64,000 bases of DNA from Gallaecimonas sp. GXIMD4217 (GCF_038087665.1 NZ_CP149925.1:2666870-2730869), one strand, 5' to 3'. Counted from the first letter of the stretch, positions 16,458 through 26,803 are shown. The notes: generated by a model not told the origin, from the sequence alone. Numbers and translations: made by a program.

Positions 16458-17776
16458 CACCGGCTGACGTCCAGGGCCTGCCAGTGGGGATAGTGGCGGC
16501 GGATGTAGGCGTTGAGCTCCTTCTCCGCGTCGCTGACCTGGGGGCGAGCCTGGCCGGCTTCGACCGGCGCCTCGGCCAGGAAGGCGGCCACCGTCTGCTG
16601 GCTGTCGGGGTCCACCAGCACCAGGCTGCCGGTGTGGCGGCTCTGCTCGTAAGCGTCCAGGGCCTGGGCCTCCTCCAGCTGCAGGGTCACCCTGGCGATG
16701 GCGTTGGTGGTCAGCTCCACCTGGTCGCTGACGCTGAGGTCCTCCACGTCCAGCTGGCCGTCCAGGCCGGCGATCCGGCCCCAGTTCCAGCGGCTGGGCG
16801 CCTTGACCCGATAGCGCTTGCCGGGGCTGTGGGGCTGATCGTCCAGCCACACCAGCCAGCCCTGCCAGCTGTTGCCGACCCGGGGCTTATCGACGCTAAG
16901 CCAGTCGCCGCGGCTGATGTCCAGCTCCCGGTCCAGCTGCACCGAGACGGCGTCACCGGCCTGGATCCGGTCGGCTTCGGTGCCGCTCTTCCACAGTCCC
17001 TTGACCAGGGCCTGCTGGCCGCTGGGCCAGTGATGGAGGCTGTCGCCCAGCTTCAGCTCGCCGGCGAACAATGTGCCGGCCAGGGCCCGCAGGTCCTGGT
17101 GGGGGCGGATCACCATCTGCACCGGCAGGCGGGCGGGCAGTTCCTGGGGCTGGTCGACCTGGGCCTGCTGCAACACCTGCAGCAGGGTCGGGCCCTGGTA
17201 CCAGGGGGTGTTGGCGGACGGCTCGGCCAGGTTGTCGCCCTTGAGGGCGGACACCGGCAGCACCTGGATCTGGGCGCCTGGCATGGCCTCGGCCAGGGCC
17301 AGGTATTGTTCGCGTGTGGCCTCGAAGGCGGCCCGGTCGTAGTCCAGGGCGTCCATCTTGTTCACCGCCACCACCAGCTGGCGCACCCCCAGCAGGTGGC
17401 AGAGGAAGCTGTGCCGGCGGGTCTGGCGGGTGATGCCCTTGCGGGCGTCCACCAGGATGATGGCCAGGGAGCAGTGGGAGGCACCGGTGACCATGTTGCG
17501 GGTGTACTGCTCGTGGCCCGGGGTGTCGGCGATGATGAGGTTGCGGCCGCCGGCCCGGGCGTAGCGCCAGGCCACGTCTATGGTGATGCCCTGGCTGCGC
17601 TCGGCCTCCAGGCCGTCGAGCAGGTTGGCAAAGGGCAGCTCGCCGTTCTCATCCGGCTCGCCCAGGGCCGCCAGCTGATCGGCGTAGAGCTGGCCGGTCT
17701 CGTACAGGAAGCGGCCGATGAGGGTGGACTTGCCGTCGTCGACGGAGCCGCAGGTCAGCAGTTTCAAGGCTTGCAT
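16454..17776 (-). CDS. cysN: Sulfate adenylyltransferase subunit 1 (CysN GTPase)
   Basis: This 440-residue translation-factor-like GTPase drives APS formation by the CysD subunit. The GTP-binding motifs are GSVDDGKSTL (residues 10-19), the switch-II DTPGHEQYTRNM and NKMD. Two beta-barrel domains follow. It is about 35 residues shorter than E. coli CysN, mainly at the N-terminus. The start overlaps the cysD stop by one base (TGATG), and the stop overlaps the SLC13 gene. Confidence 0.96.
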   Translation of the reverse strand: MQALKLLTCGSVDDGKSTLIGRFLYETGQLYADQLAALGEPDENGELPFANLLDGLEAERSQGITIDVAWRYARAGGRNLIIADTPGHEQYTRNMVTGASHCSLAIILVDARKGITRQTRRHSFLCHLLGVRQLVVAVNKMDALDYDRAAFEATREQYLALAEAMPGAQIQVLPVSALKGDNLAEPSANTPWYQGPTLLQVLQQAQVDQPQELPARLPVQMVIRPHQDLRALAGTLFAGELKLGDSLHHWPSGQQALVKGLWKSGTEADRIQAGDAVSVQLDRELDISRGDWLSVDKPRVGNSWQGWLVWLDDQPHSPGKRYRVKAPSRWNWGRIAGLDGQLDVEDLSVSDQVELTTNAIARVTLQLEEAQALDAYEQSRHTGSLVLVDPDSQQTVAAFLAEAPVEAGQARPQVSDAEKELNAYIRRHYPHWQALDVSRW

Positions 17777-18663
17777 CAGAAGTACCCCTGGCGTTTCTTG
17801 CGTTCCATGGCGGCGGCCTGATCCTTGTCGATCAGCCGGCCGGATCGTTCACTGGCGCCCAGGTGGCCCAGCTCCTCCAGCACCGCCTCCAGGCTGTCGG
17901 CCTCGGACTCGATGGCGGCGGTGAGGGGGTAGCAGCCCAGGGTGCGAAAACGCACCTTGCGCCGTTCTATGACCTCGCCGGGCCTCAGCTCAAAGCGCTC
18001 GTCGTCGACCATAAACAGCTGGCCGTCGCGGCGCACCACGGGCCGCTCGGCGGCGAAATAGAGCGGCACCAGCTCGATGTTCTCGGCCTGGATGTAGGCC
18101 CAGATGTCCTGCTCGGTGAAGTTGGAGAGCGGGAACACCCGCATGCTCTCGTCGGCGGCCAGGGCGCTGTTGACGTGGGACCACAGCTCCGGGCGCTGGC
18201 GCCTGGGCTCCCAGCGCTGGTGGGCGTCACGGTGGGAGAACACCCGCTCCTTGGCCCGGGAGGCCTCCTCGTCGCGGCGGGCGCCACCGAAGGCGGCGTC
18301 GTACCGGCCCCTGGCCAGCTCGCCCTTGAGGGCCTCGGTCTTCATCACGTCCGTATAGCGGCTGCCGTGCTCGAAGGGACTGAGCCGGTCCGGGTGCTGG
18401 ACCACCTTCAGCTCCAGGCCGAACTTCCTGGCCTGGGCGTCGCGAAAGGCGTACATGGCCTGGAACTTCCAGCCGGTGTCGATGTGCAGCACCGGGAAGG
18501 GCACGGGGCCCGGCAGGAAGGCCTTGCGCACCAGATGCAGCAGCACGCTGGAATCCTTGCCGATGGAATAGAGCATCACCGGCCGCTCGAACTCGGCGGC
18601 AGTCTCGCGGATGATGTGGATGGCCTGGGCTTCCAGGGCCTGGAGATGGGGGCTCAGGGTCAT
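17776..18663 (-). CDS. cysD: Sulfate adenylyltransferase subunit 2 (CysD)
   Basis: This 295-residue N-type ATP pyrophosphatase forms adenylylsulfate from sulfate and ATP. The PP-loop is [13 protein letters not shown] (residues 32-44). The [16 protein letters not shown] block and the C-terminal [23 protein letters not shown] region are CysD hallmarks. The start overlaps the cysG stop by four bases. Length agrees with E. coli CysD (302). Confidence 0.97.
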   Translation of the reverse strand: MTLSPHLQALEAQAIHIIRETAAEFERPVMLYSIGKDSSVLLHLVRKAFLPGPVPFPVLHIDTGWKFQAMYAFRDAQARKFGLELKVVQHPDRLSPFEHGSRYTDVMKTEALKGELARGRYDAAFGGARRDEEASRAKERVFSHRDAHQRWEPRRQRPELWSHVNSALAADESMRVFPLSNFTEQDIWAYIQAENIELVPLYFAAERPVVRRDGQLFMVDDERFELRPGEVIERRKVRFRTLGCYPLTAAIESEADSLEAVLEELGHLGASERSGRLIDKDQAAAMERKKRQGYF

Positions 18664-20012
18664 GATGCCTCCTGGTAAAGGGTCACGGTTTCGCCAATGA
18701 TCAGCAGCGCCGGGGACTGCACCTGGTGCCGGGCCAGGGTGTCGGCCAGCTCGCCCAAGCAGGTCTTCAGGCGCCGCTCCTCGGGGCGGGTGCCGTTCTC
18801 GACGATCAGCACAGGGGTGGCCGGGGCCAGGCCGCCGGCCATCAGCTCGGCGGCGATATGGCTGCTCTGGGTCAGGCCCATGTACACGGCCAGGGTGCCC
18901 TGGTCCCGGGCCAGCTGGCGCCAGTCGGGCTCCTGGCCACCCGGCTGGCAGTGGCCGGTGACCAACGTCATCTGGTTGGACAGGCCACGGTGGGTCAGGG
19001 GCACCTGGGCCCGGGCCGAGCAGGCCGCCGCCGCGGTGATGCCGGGCACCACCTCCACGGGGATACCGGCGGCGCGGGCCGCCAGCACTTCCTCGCCGCC
19101 GCGGCCGAACACGAAGGGATCGCCGCCCTTGAGGCGCACCACCTTGCGGCCCTGGCCCGTTTCGCGGACCAGGATGGCCTCGATCTCGGCCTGGGGCACC
19201 GAATGGAAGCCCTTCTCCTTGCCCACCGGGATCAGCTCGGCATCCTTGCGGGCCAGGGCCAGCACGGCATCGGTGACCAGGCGGTCATGGACGATGACAT
19301 CCGCCTCCTGCAGGCTCTGCAGGGCGCGCAGGGTGAGCAAGGAAGGATCGCCCGGGCCGGCGCCCACCAGGCGCAGCCAGCCGGACTCGCTCCGGCCTTT
19401 TTCCAGCCGTTCGTCAAGCAGGCGCTCGGCGCCCTGTTGGTCGCCCCGGGCCAGGAAGGTACCGATGTCGGAATCCAGCAGCGCCTCCCAGAAGCGGCGG
19501 CGGTCGCTGAAAGTGGCGAAGCGCTCGGCCACCCGGTCGCGAAAGCGCCCCATCAGCGCCGCCAGGCTCCCCAGCCACTGGGGCAGCTCGGCCTCCAGCT
19601 TCTCGCGCAGGCGCCTGGCCAGCACAGGGGCGGTGCCGTTGGAGGAGATGGCAATGGTGACGGGGCTGCGGTCCACCACCGCCGGCACTATGGCCTCGCA
19701 CAGCTGGCGCTGGTCCACCACGTTCACCCACACCCGCCTGGCCCGGGCTTCGCGGGCCACGGCGGCATTGAGCTCGGCATCGTCGGTGGCGGCCACCGCC
19801 AGCCAGACGTCGTCCAGTTGGGCCGGCTCGAAGGCGCTGGCGATGGCTTCGACCGGCAACCGCCGGAGCTCATCGCTCAGCTCCCTGGCCACCACCCGCA
19901 CCCGGGCGCCGGCCTTGAGCAGGGCCTGGGCCTTGCGGTGGGCGACGGCGCCGCCGCCCACCAGCAGCACGGCCTTGTCCTTGAGGTTCAGGAACAGCGG
20001 AAAGTCATGCAT
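18660..20012 (-). CDS. cysG: Siroheme synthase CysG (trifunctional)
   Basis: This 450-residue protein makes siroheme for the sulfite reductase hemoprotein CysI. The N-terminal part (about 1-210) is the precorrin-2 dehydrogenase/ferrochelatase, with the NAD-binding [17 protein letters not shown]. The C-terminal part is the uroporphyrinogen-III C-methyltransferase, with [17 protein letters not shown] and [15 protein letters not shown]. It sits between cysH (6-base gap) and cysD (4-base overlap). Its inclusion links cofactor supply to the sulfite reductase genes. Confidence 0.97.
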   Translation of the reverse strand: MHDFPLFLNLKDKAVLLVGGGAVAHRKAQALLKAGARVRVVARELSDELRRLPVEAIASAFEPAQLDDVWLAVAATDDAELNAAVAREARARRVWVNVVDQRQLCEAIVPAVVDRSPVTIAISSNGTAPVLARRLREKLEAELPQWLGSLAALMGRFRDRVAERFATFSDRRRFWEALLDSDIGTFLARGDQQGAERLLDERLEKGRSESGWLRLVGAGPGDPSLLTLRALQSLQEADVIVHDRLVTDAVLALARKDAELIPVGKEKGFHSVPQAEIEAILVRETGQGRKVVRLKGGDPFVFGRGGEEVLAARAAGIPVEVVPGITAAAACSARAQVPLTHRGLSNQMTLVTGHCQPGGQEPDWRQLARDQGTLAVYMGLTQSSHIAAELMAGGLAPATPVLIVENGTRPEERRLKTCLGELADTLARHQVQSPALLIIGETVTLYQEAS

Positions 20013-20018
20013 GGCGTG

Positions 20019-20699
20019 TTACTCGTGCAGGCCGCATTCGCGCTTGAGGCCGCCGAAGCGGGTCTCCTCTTCGCTCATGCCGGCGGAAAGGGGCACGGTG
20101 GAGTGCCAGTCGCCCACGGACACATAGCCCTGCTCCCAGAGCGGGTGGTAAGGCAGTGCGTTGTCGGTGAGGTAACGGTGCACGTCCCTGTTGTGCCAGT
20201 CGATGAGCGGGTAGACCTTGGTGCGGCCGCCCTGCTCTTCCAGCACGCCACGCTCGGCGCGACTGCCGGATTGCTGGCGGCGCAGGCCGGCGAACCAGGT
20301 GCGGATCCCCAGCTCGTTGAGTGCCCGCTGCATGGGCTCGACCTTGTTCTCTTCGTTGTAGGCGCTGATGCCGTCCAGGCCCTGCTGCCAGCGCTGGCCG
20401 TGGCGGGCCTCCTGCCAGGGGCCGGACAGCAGCGGCCGGTACACCCTGAGGTTCAGCTCCAGGCGCTCGGACAGCGCGTCCACGAAGCGGTAGGTCTCGG
20501 GGAAGTGGTAGCCGGTGTCCACGAAGATCACCGGGATCCCAGGCGCCTCCTGGCTGACCAGGTGCAGCATCACCGCCGACTGGATACCGAAGCTGGAACT
20601 CAGTGCAAAGGGGCCCGGCAGGTTGTCCAGGGCCCAGCGCACCCGAGCGCGGGCGTCCAGGCCTTCCAGCAGCTGGTTGTGCTCAGCCGTGAAAGTCAT
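20019..20699 (-). CDS. cysH: Phosphoadenylylsulfate reductase CysH
   Basis: This 226-residue enzyme reduces PAPS to sulfite using thioredoxin. The modified PP-loop [14 protein letters not shown] is near residue 40, and the catalytic cysteine C222 is in the terminal ECGLH motif. It lacks the four extra cysteines of iron-sulfur APS reductases, so PAPS is the expected substrate, in line with cysC and cysQ in the operon. The ATG at 20699 is chosen because AGGAG precedes it by eight bases; a GTG at 20708 would overlap that site. It starts 17 bases inside cysI. Confidence 0.95.
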   Translation of the reverse strand: MTFTAEHNQLLEGLDARARVRWALDNLPGPFALSSSFGIQSAVMLHLVSQEAPGIPVIFVDTGYHFPETYRFVDALSERLELNLRVYRPLLSGPWQEARHGQRWQQGLDGISAYNEENKVEPMQRALNELGIRTWFAGLRRQQSGSRAERGVLEEQGGRTKVYPLIDWHNRDVHRYLTDNALPYHPLWEQGYVSVGDWHSTVPLSAGMSEEETRFGGLKRECGLHE

Positions 20700-22350
20700 C
20701 TTTGGCACTCCTGACTTCCTTGACGATGCCGACGCGGACCAGGAAGTCGCCGAAGCGCTCGTCCTGCTCGCGCTCGGCCTGGTAGCGAGCCAGCAGGGGC
20801 CTGAGCTCGGCCAGGATCTCGCCCTCGGTGAGGTTCTCCCGGTACAGCTTGTTCAGGCGCAGGCCGCGGCCGTCGGCACCCAGGTAGAGGTTGTAGCGAC
20901 CGGGGGCCTTGCCCACCAGGCCTACCTCGGCCAGGAAGGGCCGGGCACAGCCGTTGGGGCAGCCGGTGATGCGGGTGACGATGTCCTGGTCGCCCAGGCC
21001 GGTTTGCTCCAGCAGTTCCTGGACCCTGGCCACGAAATCCTGCAGGTAGCGCTCCGCCTCGGCCATGGCCAGGCCGCAGGTGGGCAGGGCCACGCAGGCC
21101 ATGGCGTTCTCGCGCAGGCGGCTGGTGGCCAGGCGCAGGCCGTACTGGTCCACCAGGGCGTCGATGCGGTCCTGCTGGCCCGCCGGCACGCCGGCGATGA
21201 TCAGGTTCTGGTTGGCGGTCATGCGGAAGTCGCCCTGGTGCACCTGGGCGATGGCGCGCAGGCCGGTCAGCCACTGCTGTTCGCCCTTGTCGATGAGGCG
21301 GCCCTGGGGCACGAACAGGGTCAGGTGGCGGCGGCCGTCGATGCCGTCCACCCAGCCGAAGCGATCGCCCTGCTGGGTGAACACCACCGGCACCTCGGGC
21401 AGGAAGGTGACGCCGCTGCGCTGCTCCACCTCGGCCTTGAAGGCCGCGACCCCCATCCTGTCCAGGGTGTACTTGAGGCGGGCGTGCTTGCGGCTGTCGC
21501 GGTCGCCGTGGTCACGCTGGGTGGTGAGCACCGCCTCGGCCACCGCATTCATGGCCTCGGGGCCGATGAAGCCCAGGCAGCTCGCCACCCTGGGGTAGGT
21601 GCTGACGTCGCCGTGGGTGCTGCCCATGCCGCCGCCCACCAGTACGTTGTAGCCGCGCAGCTTGCCGTTCTCGGCGATGGCCACGAAGCCCAGATCGTTG
21701 GCGTAGACGTCCACGTCGTTGTGGGGCGGTATGGCCACGGCGGTCTTGAACTTGCGGGGCAGGTAGCTATCGCCGTAGACGGGCTCTTCGGAGTGGGCCA
21801 CCTTCTCCTCGTCCAGCCAGATCTCGTGGTAGGCACGGGTGTTGGGCAGCAGGTGCTCGGACAAGGCCACGGTCTGGCGGTAGACCTGGGCGTGGAGGCC
21901 GGAGTCCACCGGGTTGGTGTTGCACAGCACGTTGCGGTTGACGTCGCCGCAGGCGGCGATGGAGTCCAGCAGCGCCTGGTGCAGGCCCTGGATCAGCGGC
22001 TTCAGGCTCTCCTTGAGGATGCCGTGGTACTGGAAGGTCTGGCGGGTGGTCAGGCGCACGCTGCCGCCGGACAGCTCCCGGCCCAGCCGGTCGATGATCA
22101 GCCACTGCTCCGGGGTGACCACGCCGCCGGGCACCCGGGCGCGCAGCATGAAGCTGTACAGGGGCTCGAGCTTGCGCTTGGCGCGCTCGGCGCGGATGTC
22201 GCGGTCGTCCTGCTGGTAGAAGCCGTGGAACTTGGACAGCTGGGTGTCGTCGTCACGCAGGGCGCCGGTGTGGGCGTCGGCCAGGCTCTCTGCCAGGGTG
22301 CCGCGCAGGTGGCGGCTGTTCCGCTTGATTTGTTCGTTGGGTGAAGCCAT
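20683..22350 (-). CDS. cysI: Sulfite reductase hemoprotein beta-subunit CysI
   Basis: This 555-residue subunit reduces sulfite to sulfide by six electrons. It has the duplicated nitrite/sulfite reductase ferredoxin-like and siroheme domains. The four cysteines that bind the coupled 4Fe-4S/siroheme centre are seen in [16 protein letters not shown], with the second pair in [12 protein letters not shown]. The ATG at 22350 overlaps the cysJ stop by one base. Length is close to E. coli CysI (570). Confidence 0.97.
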   Translation of the reverse strand: MASPNEQIKRNSRHLRGTLAESLADAHTGALRDDDTQLSKFHGFYQQDDRDIRAERAKRKLEPLYSFMLRARVPGGVVTPEQWLIIDRLGRELSGGSVRLTTRQTFQYHGILKESLKPLIQGLHQALLDSIAACGDVNRNVLCNTNPVDSGLHAQVYRQTVALSEHLLPNTRAYHEIWLDEEKVAHSEEPVYGDSYLPRKFKTAVAIPPHNDVDVYANDLGFVAIAENGKLRGYNVLVGGGMGSTHGDVSTYPRVASCLGFIGPEAMNAVAEAVLTTQRDHGDRDSRKHARLKYTLDRMGVAAFKAEVEQRSGVTFLPEVPVVFTQQGDRFGWVDGIDGRRHLTLFVPQGRLIDKGEQQWLTGLRAIAQVHQGDFRMTANQNLIIAGVPAGQQDRIDALVDQYGLRLATSRLRENAMACVALPTCGLAMAEAERYLQDFVARVQELLEQTGLGDQDIVTRITGCPNGCARPFLAEVGLVGKAPGRYNLYLGADGRGLRLNKLYRENLTEGEILAELRPLLARYQAEREQDERFGDFLVRVGIVKEVRSAKDDFHG

Positions 22351-24032
22351 CAGTACACATCCCTCAGGTAGCGGCCCTGGGCGCGCAGTTCGTTCAGATA
22401 GGTCTCGCCATCGGTCTTGCCGTGGGTCTCGATGAGTTCGGCCAGGGCCTGGTGCACGTCCCTGGCCATGGGCTCGGCGCTGCCGCACACATAGAGGTGG
22501 GCACCGCGTTCCAGCCATTGCCAAACCGCCTCCCCTTCCTCGCGCAGGCGCTGCTGCACGTAGATCTTCTGCTGCTGGTCGCGGCTGAAGGCCAGGCTCA
22601 GGCGGGTCAGCCGGCCCTCGGCCAGCCAGCGTTGCCACTCGGTCTGGTAGAGGAAATCGCCGCGCAGGTGGCGGCTGCCGAACAGCAGCCAGTTATCGCC
22701 GGAGGCGCCTGTGGCTTCCCGTTCCTGCATAAAGGCGCGGAAAGGCGCCACGCCGGTGCCGGGACCGATCATGATCACCGGCACCTCGTCGGCCGGCAGC
22801 CGGAATCTGTTGTTGGCCTGGACATAGACCCGCACGGTGTCGCCCTCGCCCAGGCGGCTGATAAAGCCGGAGGCGGCGCCGAAACGCTGGTTGCCGTCGG
22901 CGTCGAAGGCCACCAGGGCCACGGTCAGGTGTACCTCTTCCCCCACCTCGGATTGGGCCGAAGCGATGGAATAGAGGCGCGGCGCCAGCGGCTTCAGGGC
23001 GTCGATCAGCTGCTGGCCGGTGATGGACTCGGCGCGGCTGCGGATCCGCTCCGGCAGCTGGCCCTGGCCTTCGCTGAGGCCCAGCTCGGCCACCACCTGG
23101 GGGTGCAGCTCGGTGAGCTCGTGGCCCTTGAGGGCGTCGAACAGGCGCAGGCTCTGGCCGTCCAGCTGCACCTGCTCGTCGCCATTGAGGCGGGTGGCGT
23201 CCAGCACCGCCTGGACAAGTTCGTCGCTGTGCTCGGGCCAGACGCCCAGGGCATCGCCGGGCTGGTATTCAAGGCCGGGGACATCCAGCTCCAGGTGGTA
23301 GACCTCGTGGCCGGCGTCCAGGGTCAGGGGATGGATGGCCAGCACCTCGGCCGTCAGGGGATTGGCGCGGGTCGGCTGGGCCACCGCCTCGGCGATGGCG
23401 CCGGCCACAACGGTCTGCTCGGGCGCGCTGGCGGCCAGGGAGGCCAGCAGTTGTTGCTGCCACTGGCTGGCGGCAGGGACGAATTCCACGTCCGCGTCCA
23501 CCCTGGCCAGCAGACGTTCGGCGCCGGCCGCTTCCAGACGCTGGTCGAAATCCTTGCCGGTCTGGCAGAACAGCGGGTAGGAGCTGTCGCCCAGGGCAAA
23601 GACCGCAAAGCGCACCTGGCTCAGATCCGGGGCCCGCTTGGAGCCCAGCAGCTCGTGCAGCGCCAGGGCGTCGTCCGGGGCCTCGCCGTCGCCATGGGTG
23701 GACACCACCACCGCCAGATCCCGGGCTTCGGCCAGCTTCCTGGCCTTGAAGCCGGCCATGGAGGCCAGGGTCACGGTCAGCCCGGCGGCCTCGGCGGCCG
23801 CCGCCAGCTGCCTGGCCACCGCTTCGGCATTGCCGGTCTGGGAGCCGTACAGCACCAGCAGCGGGCGGGCGGGCGCCGCCGTCGGCAAGGCCGCGGCCGG
23901 GGCGCCCTGGCCTTCGGCCAGGCCGGCCAGGTAGCCGCTGAGCCAGGTCAGCTGGGACGGGCTCAGCGCTTTCAGCTTGGGATTGAGCTCGGCCAACAGC
24001 GGCTGAGGCGGTAATGAGGTCGCTTGGGTCAT
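22350..24032 (-). CDS. cysJ: Sulfite reductase flavoprotein alpha-subunit CysJ
   Basis: This 560-residue diflavin reductase passes NADPH electrons to CysI. A flavodoxin-like FMN domain ([17 protein letters not shown], residues 68-84) is followed by an FAD-binding ferredoxin-reductase domain (RLYSIASAQ) and an NADPH-binding C-terminal part ([19 protein letters not shown]) ending in YLRDVY, as in E. coli (RYQRDVY). The ATG at 24032 gives MTQATSLPP. It is the first gene of the operon, so the promoter and any CysB sites should lie in 24033-24208. Confidence 0.97.
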   Translation of the reverse strand: MTQATSLPPQPLLAELNPKLKALSPSQLTWLSGYLAGLAEGQGAPAAALPTAAPARPLLVLYGSQTGNAEAVARQLAAAAEAAGLTVTLASMAGFKARKLAEARDLAVVVSTHGDGEAPDDALALHELLGSKRAPDLSQVRFAVFALGDSSYPLFCQTGKDFDQRLEAAGAERLLARVDADVEFVPAASQWQQQLLASLAASAPEQTVVAGAIAEAVAQPTRANPLTAEVLAIHPLTLDAGHEVYHLELDVPGLEYQPGDALGVWPEHSDELVQAVLDATRLNGDEQVQLDGQSLRLFDALKGHELTELHPQVVAELGLSEGQGQLPERIRSRAESITGQQLIDALKPLAPRLYSIASAQSEVGEEVHLTVALVAFDADGNQRFGAASGFISRLGEGDTVRVYVQANNRFRLPADEVPVIMIGPGTGVAPFRAFMQEREATGASGDNWLLFGSRHLRGDFLYQTEWQRWLAEGRLTRLSLAFSRDQQQKIYVQQRLREEGEAVWQWLERGAHLYVCGSAEPMARDVHQALAELIETHGKTDGETYLNELRAQGRYLRDVY

Positions 24033-24087
24033 GGTGGTCCATCCGGTGTCGGGATGGGACAAGCCTAGCCAGCACTCCAAAAGCCTC

Positions 24088-24130
24088 AAAAGAATAAAAA
24101 AAGATTATCTATGCTCTAAAAGAATAAAAA
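24088..24130. promoter_or_regulatory. Direct repeats in the cysJ control region, candidate CysB sites
   Basis: The 13-mer AAAAGAATAAAAA occurs at 24088-24100 and again at 24118-24130, exactly 30 bases apart. On the cysJ strand it reads TTTTTATTCTTTT; TTATTC-type runs are part of CysB sites upstream of E. coli cys promoters. The stretch is strongly AT-rich against its surroundings. Assignment to CysB is inference. Confidence 0.45.
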
Positions 24131-24208
24131 TGACCGTTGCACTGTCCCCTGAACTGGCCCTACAATCCCGGACATTTAGACGGCCAAACGGCCATGAGGG
24201 AAGCTTCA

Positions 24209-24889
24209 ATGAGCCTGGACACCTACCTGCGAAACGCCGAGCTGGCCCTGTCAGCCGAAGGCCGGGATCAGGCCCTGACCCTGGTCCACCGGCTCGATGG
24301 CCTGCGGCCTCAGCCCCAGCAGCGGGATCTGTATTGCTATGCGGTCCCGGAGCTGGGCGAAGGCGGCGCCTGCTCCCTGTTTGGCGCCCTGGCCGACGAG
24401 CCCTACGATCTGGGCCCCATCCTGGGCGGCCGCAACACGGCCAACGACGCCCTGCTGAGCCTGCTGGATCAGGCCGTGGACCAGGTGGTGGCCGCCAGCG
24501 GCCTGGAATGGCTGGGGATCTACCAGGCCAGGCACAATGTCCAGGGCGAGCCGGTGCTGGTAAAACTGGCCTACCGGGGTGCCCCCAGCCGGGCCGAATT
24601 CCCCCTCAATGCCGACTTCGCCAGGCTCTCCAACAACTGCAGCGTCGGCCTGACCGGCAAGGGCCGGCTGATCCAGAGCGTGGCCCGCTACCTGGCCCAG
24701 GGCGGCGAGTACTACAGCTGCGATCCCAAGGTGCAGGCGGAGCTGTGTATTCCGCTGTTTGACGAGGACGGCGCCGTGCTGGGCATACTGGATGCCGAGG
24801 CCTTCGCCGAAGACGCCTTCGACGAGGAGCGCCTGGGATTGTGCATCGGCCTGGCCCTCTGGGCCCAGCGGCTGCTGGCCAGGCACTGA
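24209..24889 (+). CDS. GAF-domain protein, free-methionine-(R)-sulfoxide reductase-like
   Basis: This 226-residue protein starts at ATG 24209 behind GAGGGA. It has a helical N-terminal extension of about 80 residues and a single GAF domain. The segment YYSCDPKVQAELCIPLFDEDG aligns by eye with the fRMsr motif IACDAASRSEIVVPL, keeping its cysteine, and NNCSVGLTGKG could supply a second redox cysteine. These enzymes reduce free methionine-(R)-sulfoxide. The family length is about 160, so the extension is unusual. It is divergent from cysJ, which fits a sulfur or oxidative-stress role. A ligand-sensing GAF with no catalytic function is the alternative. Confidence 0.6.
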   Translation: MSLDTYLRNAELALSAEGRDQALTLVHRLDGLRPQPQQRDLYCYAVPELGEGGACSLFGALADEPYDLGPILGGRNTANDALLSLLDQAVDQVVAASGLEWLGIYQARHNVQGEPVLVKLAYRGAPSRAEFPLNADFARLSNNCSVGLTGKGRLIQSVARYLAQGGEYYSCDPKVQAELCIPLFDEDGAVLGILDAEAFAEDAFDEERLGLCIGLALWAQRLLARH

Positions 24890-24895
24890 GGCCAA

Positions 24896-24934
24896 GACGA
24901 CAAAAGCCCGCCAAATGGCGGGCTTTTTGTCGTC
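24896..24934 (+). terminator. Strong terminator after the GAF gene
   Basis: Extended stem: GACGACAAAAGCCCGCC pairs with GGCGGGCTTTTTGTCGTC around an AAAT loop. The core is the same as in the hairpin at 25903-25932. Confidence 0.8.
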
Positions 24935-24940
24935 AACGAT

Positions 24941-25816
24941 TCATGAGCCTACATGGACGGAGCATTGACTCCCTTCATCATTGCATCTGAACAGCACCTT
25001 GCTGAGGTCGGTGGCGGCCTCGGCGTCTTTTTTACCTACAACCTCCACTCCCAGCAGCGCCATATGCTTGATGAACTGCTCCAGCTGCACCCTGTCAACA
25101 AAGCTGAAAATGCCGTTGGCATAGTCCGACGTCCTGGCGCTGACGGGATTATTGACAGGGTCCCGGCGGCTTCCCTCTACCACGGAAAAGTCGAGGTTGC
25201 CATGACCGAACGGCTGGAACTCCAGCACCAGCTGGGAATGATCTGCCAGCCTCACCGTTATCCTTGCCGCCCAGGGTGGGAAATGCAGATCTGAGCCAAG
25301 CAAATCGGCCTCCATCACCAGTTTGGCTAGGCTGGCATTGATCCTGGCCAGCCTGTCTTTGGCCGGGCTCTGGGTCTGAAGATAGTGGATCAGGCCATTT
25401 ATCTGGTAACCCGGCCACGTCTCATAGACGGTAGCCGGCACCGGGCGCTTCACGCCGTTCATGACATAGGTTTCAGTCCGGGCCAACTGGACGATCTTCT
25501 CTCCCTCGACGAGGGCTTTCCTGAGATCGGCAAAAGCCTCGCTCATCGTCGTGGACGTTGCCTCATGCTTGGAAGTAAGCAGATACTCCCCCGTTTCGGG
25601 CTGCCAGCTCTTGGACACCCTGTAGGTTTCGATATGGTCCTGGGTCAGATCAAAGACGGTCACATCGGCCCCGGGCTCCTTGATGAATTCGCCCACAAAG
25701 CGCTTCGCCTTTTCAGAAAGGGAAGGACAGTTTTCACACTGCAGGATAATGGAAGGGGTGGCGCCGGCTTGGGCGGTCGCCAGGACAAGCAGTGCAAGCA
25801 TCCATTTCAATTTCAT
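24941..25816 (-). CDS. Hypothetical periplasmic protein with four cysteines
   Basis: This 291-residue protein starts at ATG 25816 behind AAGGAAG. The signal peptide MKLKWMLALLVLATAQAGA is followed by a mature chain with a CENC pair near its N-terminus and CNDEGSQC near its C-terminus, likely two disulfides. I recognise no domain. The base composition is lower in GC than the neighbouring cys genes, which suggests a less conserved or acquired gene. It is a single-gene unit convergent with the GAF gene. Confidence 0.75.
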   Translation of the reverse strand: MKLKWMLALLVLATAQAGATPSIILQCENCPSLSEKAKRFVGEFIKEPGADVTVFDLTQDHIETYRVSKSWQPETGEYLLTSKHEATSTTMSEAFADLRKALVEGEKIVQLARTETYVMNGVKRPVPATVYETWPGYQINGLIHYLQTQSPAKDRLARINASLAKLVMEADLLGSDLHFPPWAARITVRLADHSQLVLEFQPFGHGNLDFSVVEGSRRDPVNNPVSARTSDYANGIFSFVDRVQLEQFIKHMALLGVEVVGKKDAEAATDLSKVLFRCNDEGSQCSVHVGS

Positions 25817-25902
25817 CTTGCTTCCTTTTAGATCACCTTGTCTCCCCGATTTCAGGGGATGGCTATCATAACCAAAAGGTTTCGACATTACATTCCGGCA
25901 AC

Positions 25903-25932
25903 AAAAAGCCCGCCAAATGGCGGGCTTTTTTC
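25903..25932 (-). terminator. Terminator after the TIGR04219 gene
   Basis: AAAAAGCCCGCC, loop AAAT, GGCGGGCTTTTTT. Long T and A runs on both sides; placed 17 bases past the stop of the minus-strand gene. Confidence 0.8.
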
Positions 25933-25948
25933 ATGCTGCGGCAACGAA

Positions 25949-26698
25949 TTAGAAGTGCATCACCAGGTTGAGGAAGGCGCCGTCGAGCTGGATGTCGGAC
26001 TCGAAGTCACCCACGTCGTCCTCGTCCAGTTCCAGCTCCAGGCTGCGGTAACCCAGCTCCAGGCCCAGGTCGATGGCCACCAGATCGAATTCATAGCCCA
26101 GGGCCACCTTGTAATCGATCAGGCTGTTGCCGCTGTAGCTGATGCCGTTGGCCTGGCCGCCGATATACAGGCCGGTCAGGGGCAGATCGAAACGGACGGC
26201 GGCGTACAGCATGGGGATCCAGCCGTCGATGTCCTCGCGGCCGCTGTCGAACTCGCTGTCGATGGCCAGATCGCCATCCAGGTTACGGGCGGTGATACCC
26301 AGATCCAGGTCGCCGCCCATGTCCCACAGCTCGTAGTAGAGGGTGACGTCGGTCATGGTCAGGTCGAAGCTGGAGCTGACCTGGGTGTCGGCCTGGTAGA
26401 TGTTGCCGCCGTATTCGAATTCACGGGACACTGTGCCGGTGCCGCTTTCGGAGATGTCGGCGTAGGCCAGGCGCACATTGGGGATGGCCGGCACCGGGTG
26501 TTCGAAGTGGATGTAGCCCTGGGTCACGTCGCTGTCCTTCAGGCCCAGCTCGTTGTCGAGCTGCACCTGCTCGGTGGTGACGTCACCGGAGAAATCGCTC
26601 TGCCACTGGCCCACGCCAGCGTAGATGCCCAGGGTATCGGCGGCGGCCGGCAGGGCCATGGCGCCCGCCAGGGCGGCAAACAGCAAACCTTTTTTCAT
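25949..26698 (-). CDS. TIGR04219-type outer membrane beta-barrel protein
   Basis: This 249-residue protein has a signal peptide (MKKGLLFAALAGAMALPAAA) and then alternating strands with acidic loops, typical of a small outer membrane barrel. It ends in an aromatic residue (LVMHF), the usual BAM recognition signal. DTLGIYAGVGQWQSDFSGDV at the mature start and DLVAIDLGLELGYRS fit the TIGR04219 family of gammaproteobacteria. Function is not known. It is transcribed alone. Confidence 0.85.
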   Translation of the reverse strand: MKKGLLFAALAGAMALPAAADTLGIYAGVGQWQSDFSGDVTTEQVQLDNELGLKDSDVTQGYIHFEHPVPAIPNVRLAYADISESGTGTVSREFEYGGNIYQADTQVSSSFDLTMTDVTLYYELWDMGGDLDLGITARNLDGDLAIDSEFDSGREDIDGWIPMLYAAVRFDLPLTGLYIGGQANGISYSGNSLIDYKVALGYEFDLVAIDLGLELGYRSLELELDEDDVGDFESDIQLDGAFLNLVMHF

Positions 26699-26778
26699 TA
26701 TTGGCTTCTCTTGGTCAGATGGTGTCCGGCCAAGCTTAACGGCGGCCGGGCCCCGGCTCAAGCCAAAGACCAATGGCC

Positions 26779-26803
26779 AAAGACCGGGCAATTGCCCGGC
26801 CTT
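26779..26803 (-). terminator. Possible terminator of the copper chaperone/DUF2333 operon
   Basis: A perfect 16-base palindrome (CCGGGCAATTGCCCGG) flanked by AAAG and CCTTT. It lies beyond the triplicated DUF2333 3' end; no clear T tract on the minus strand. Confidence 0.4.
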
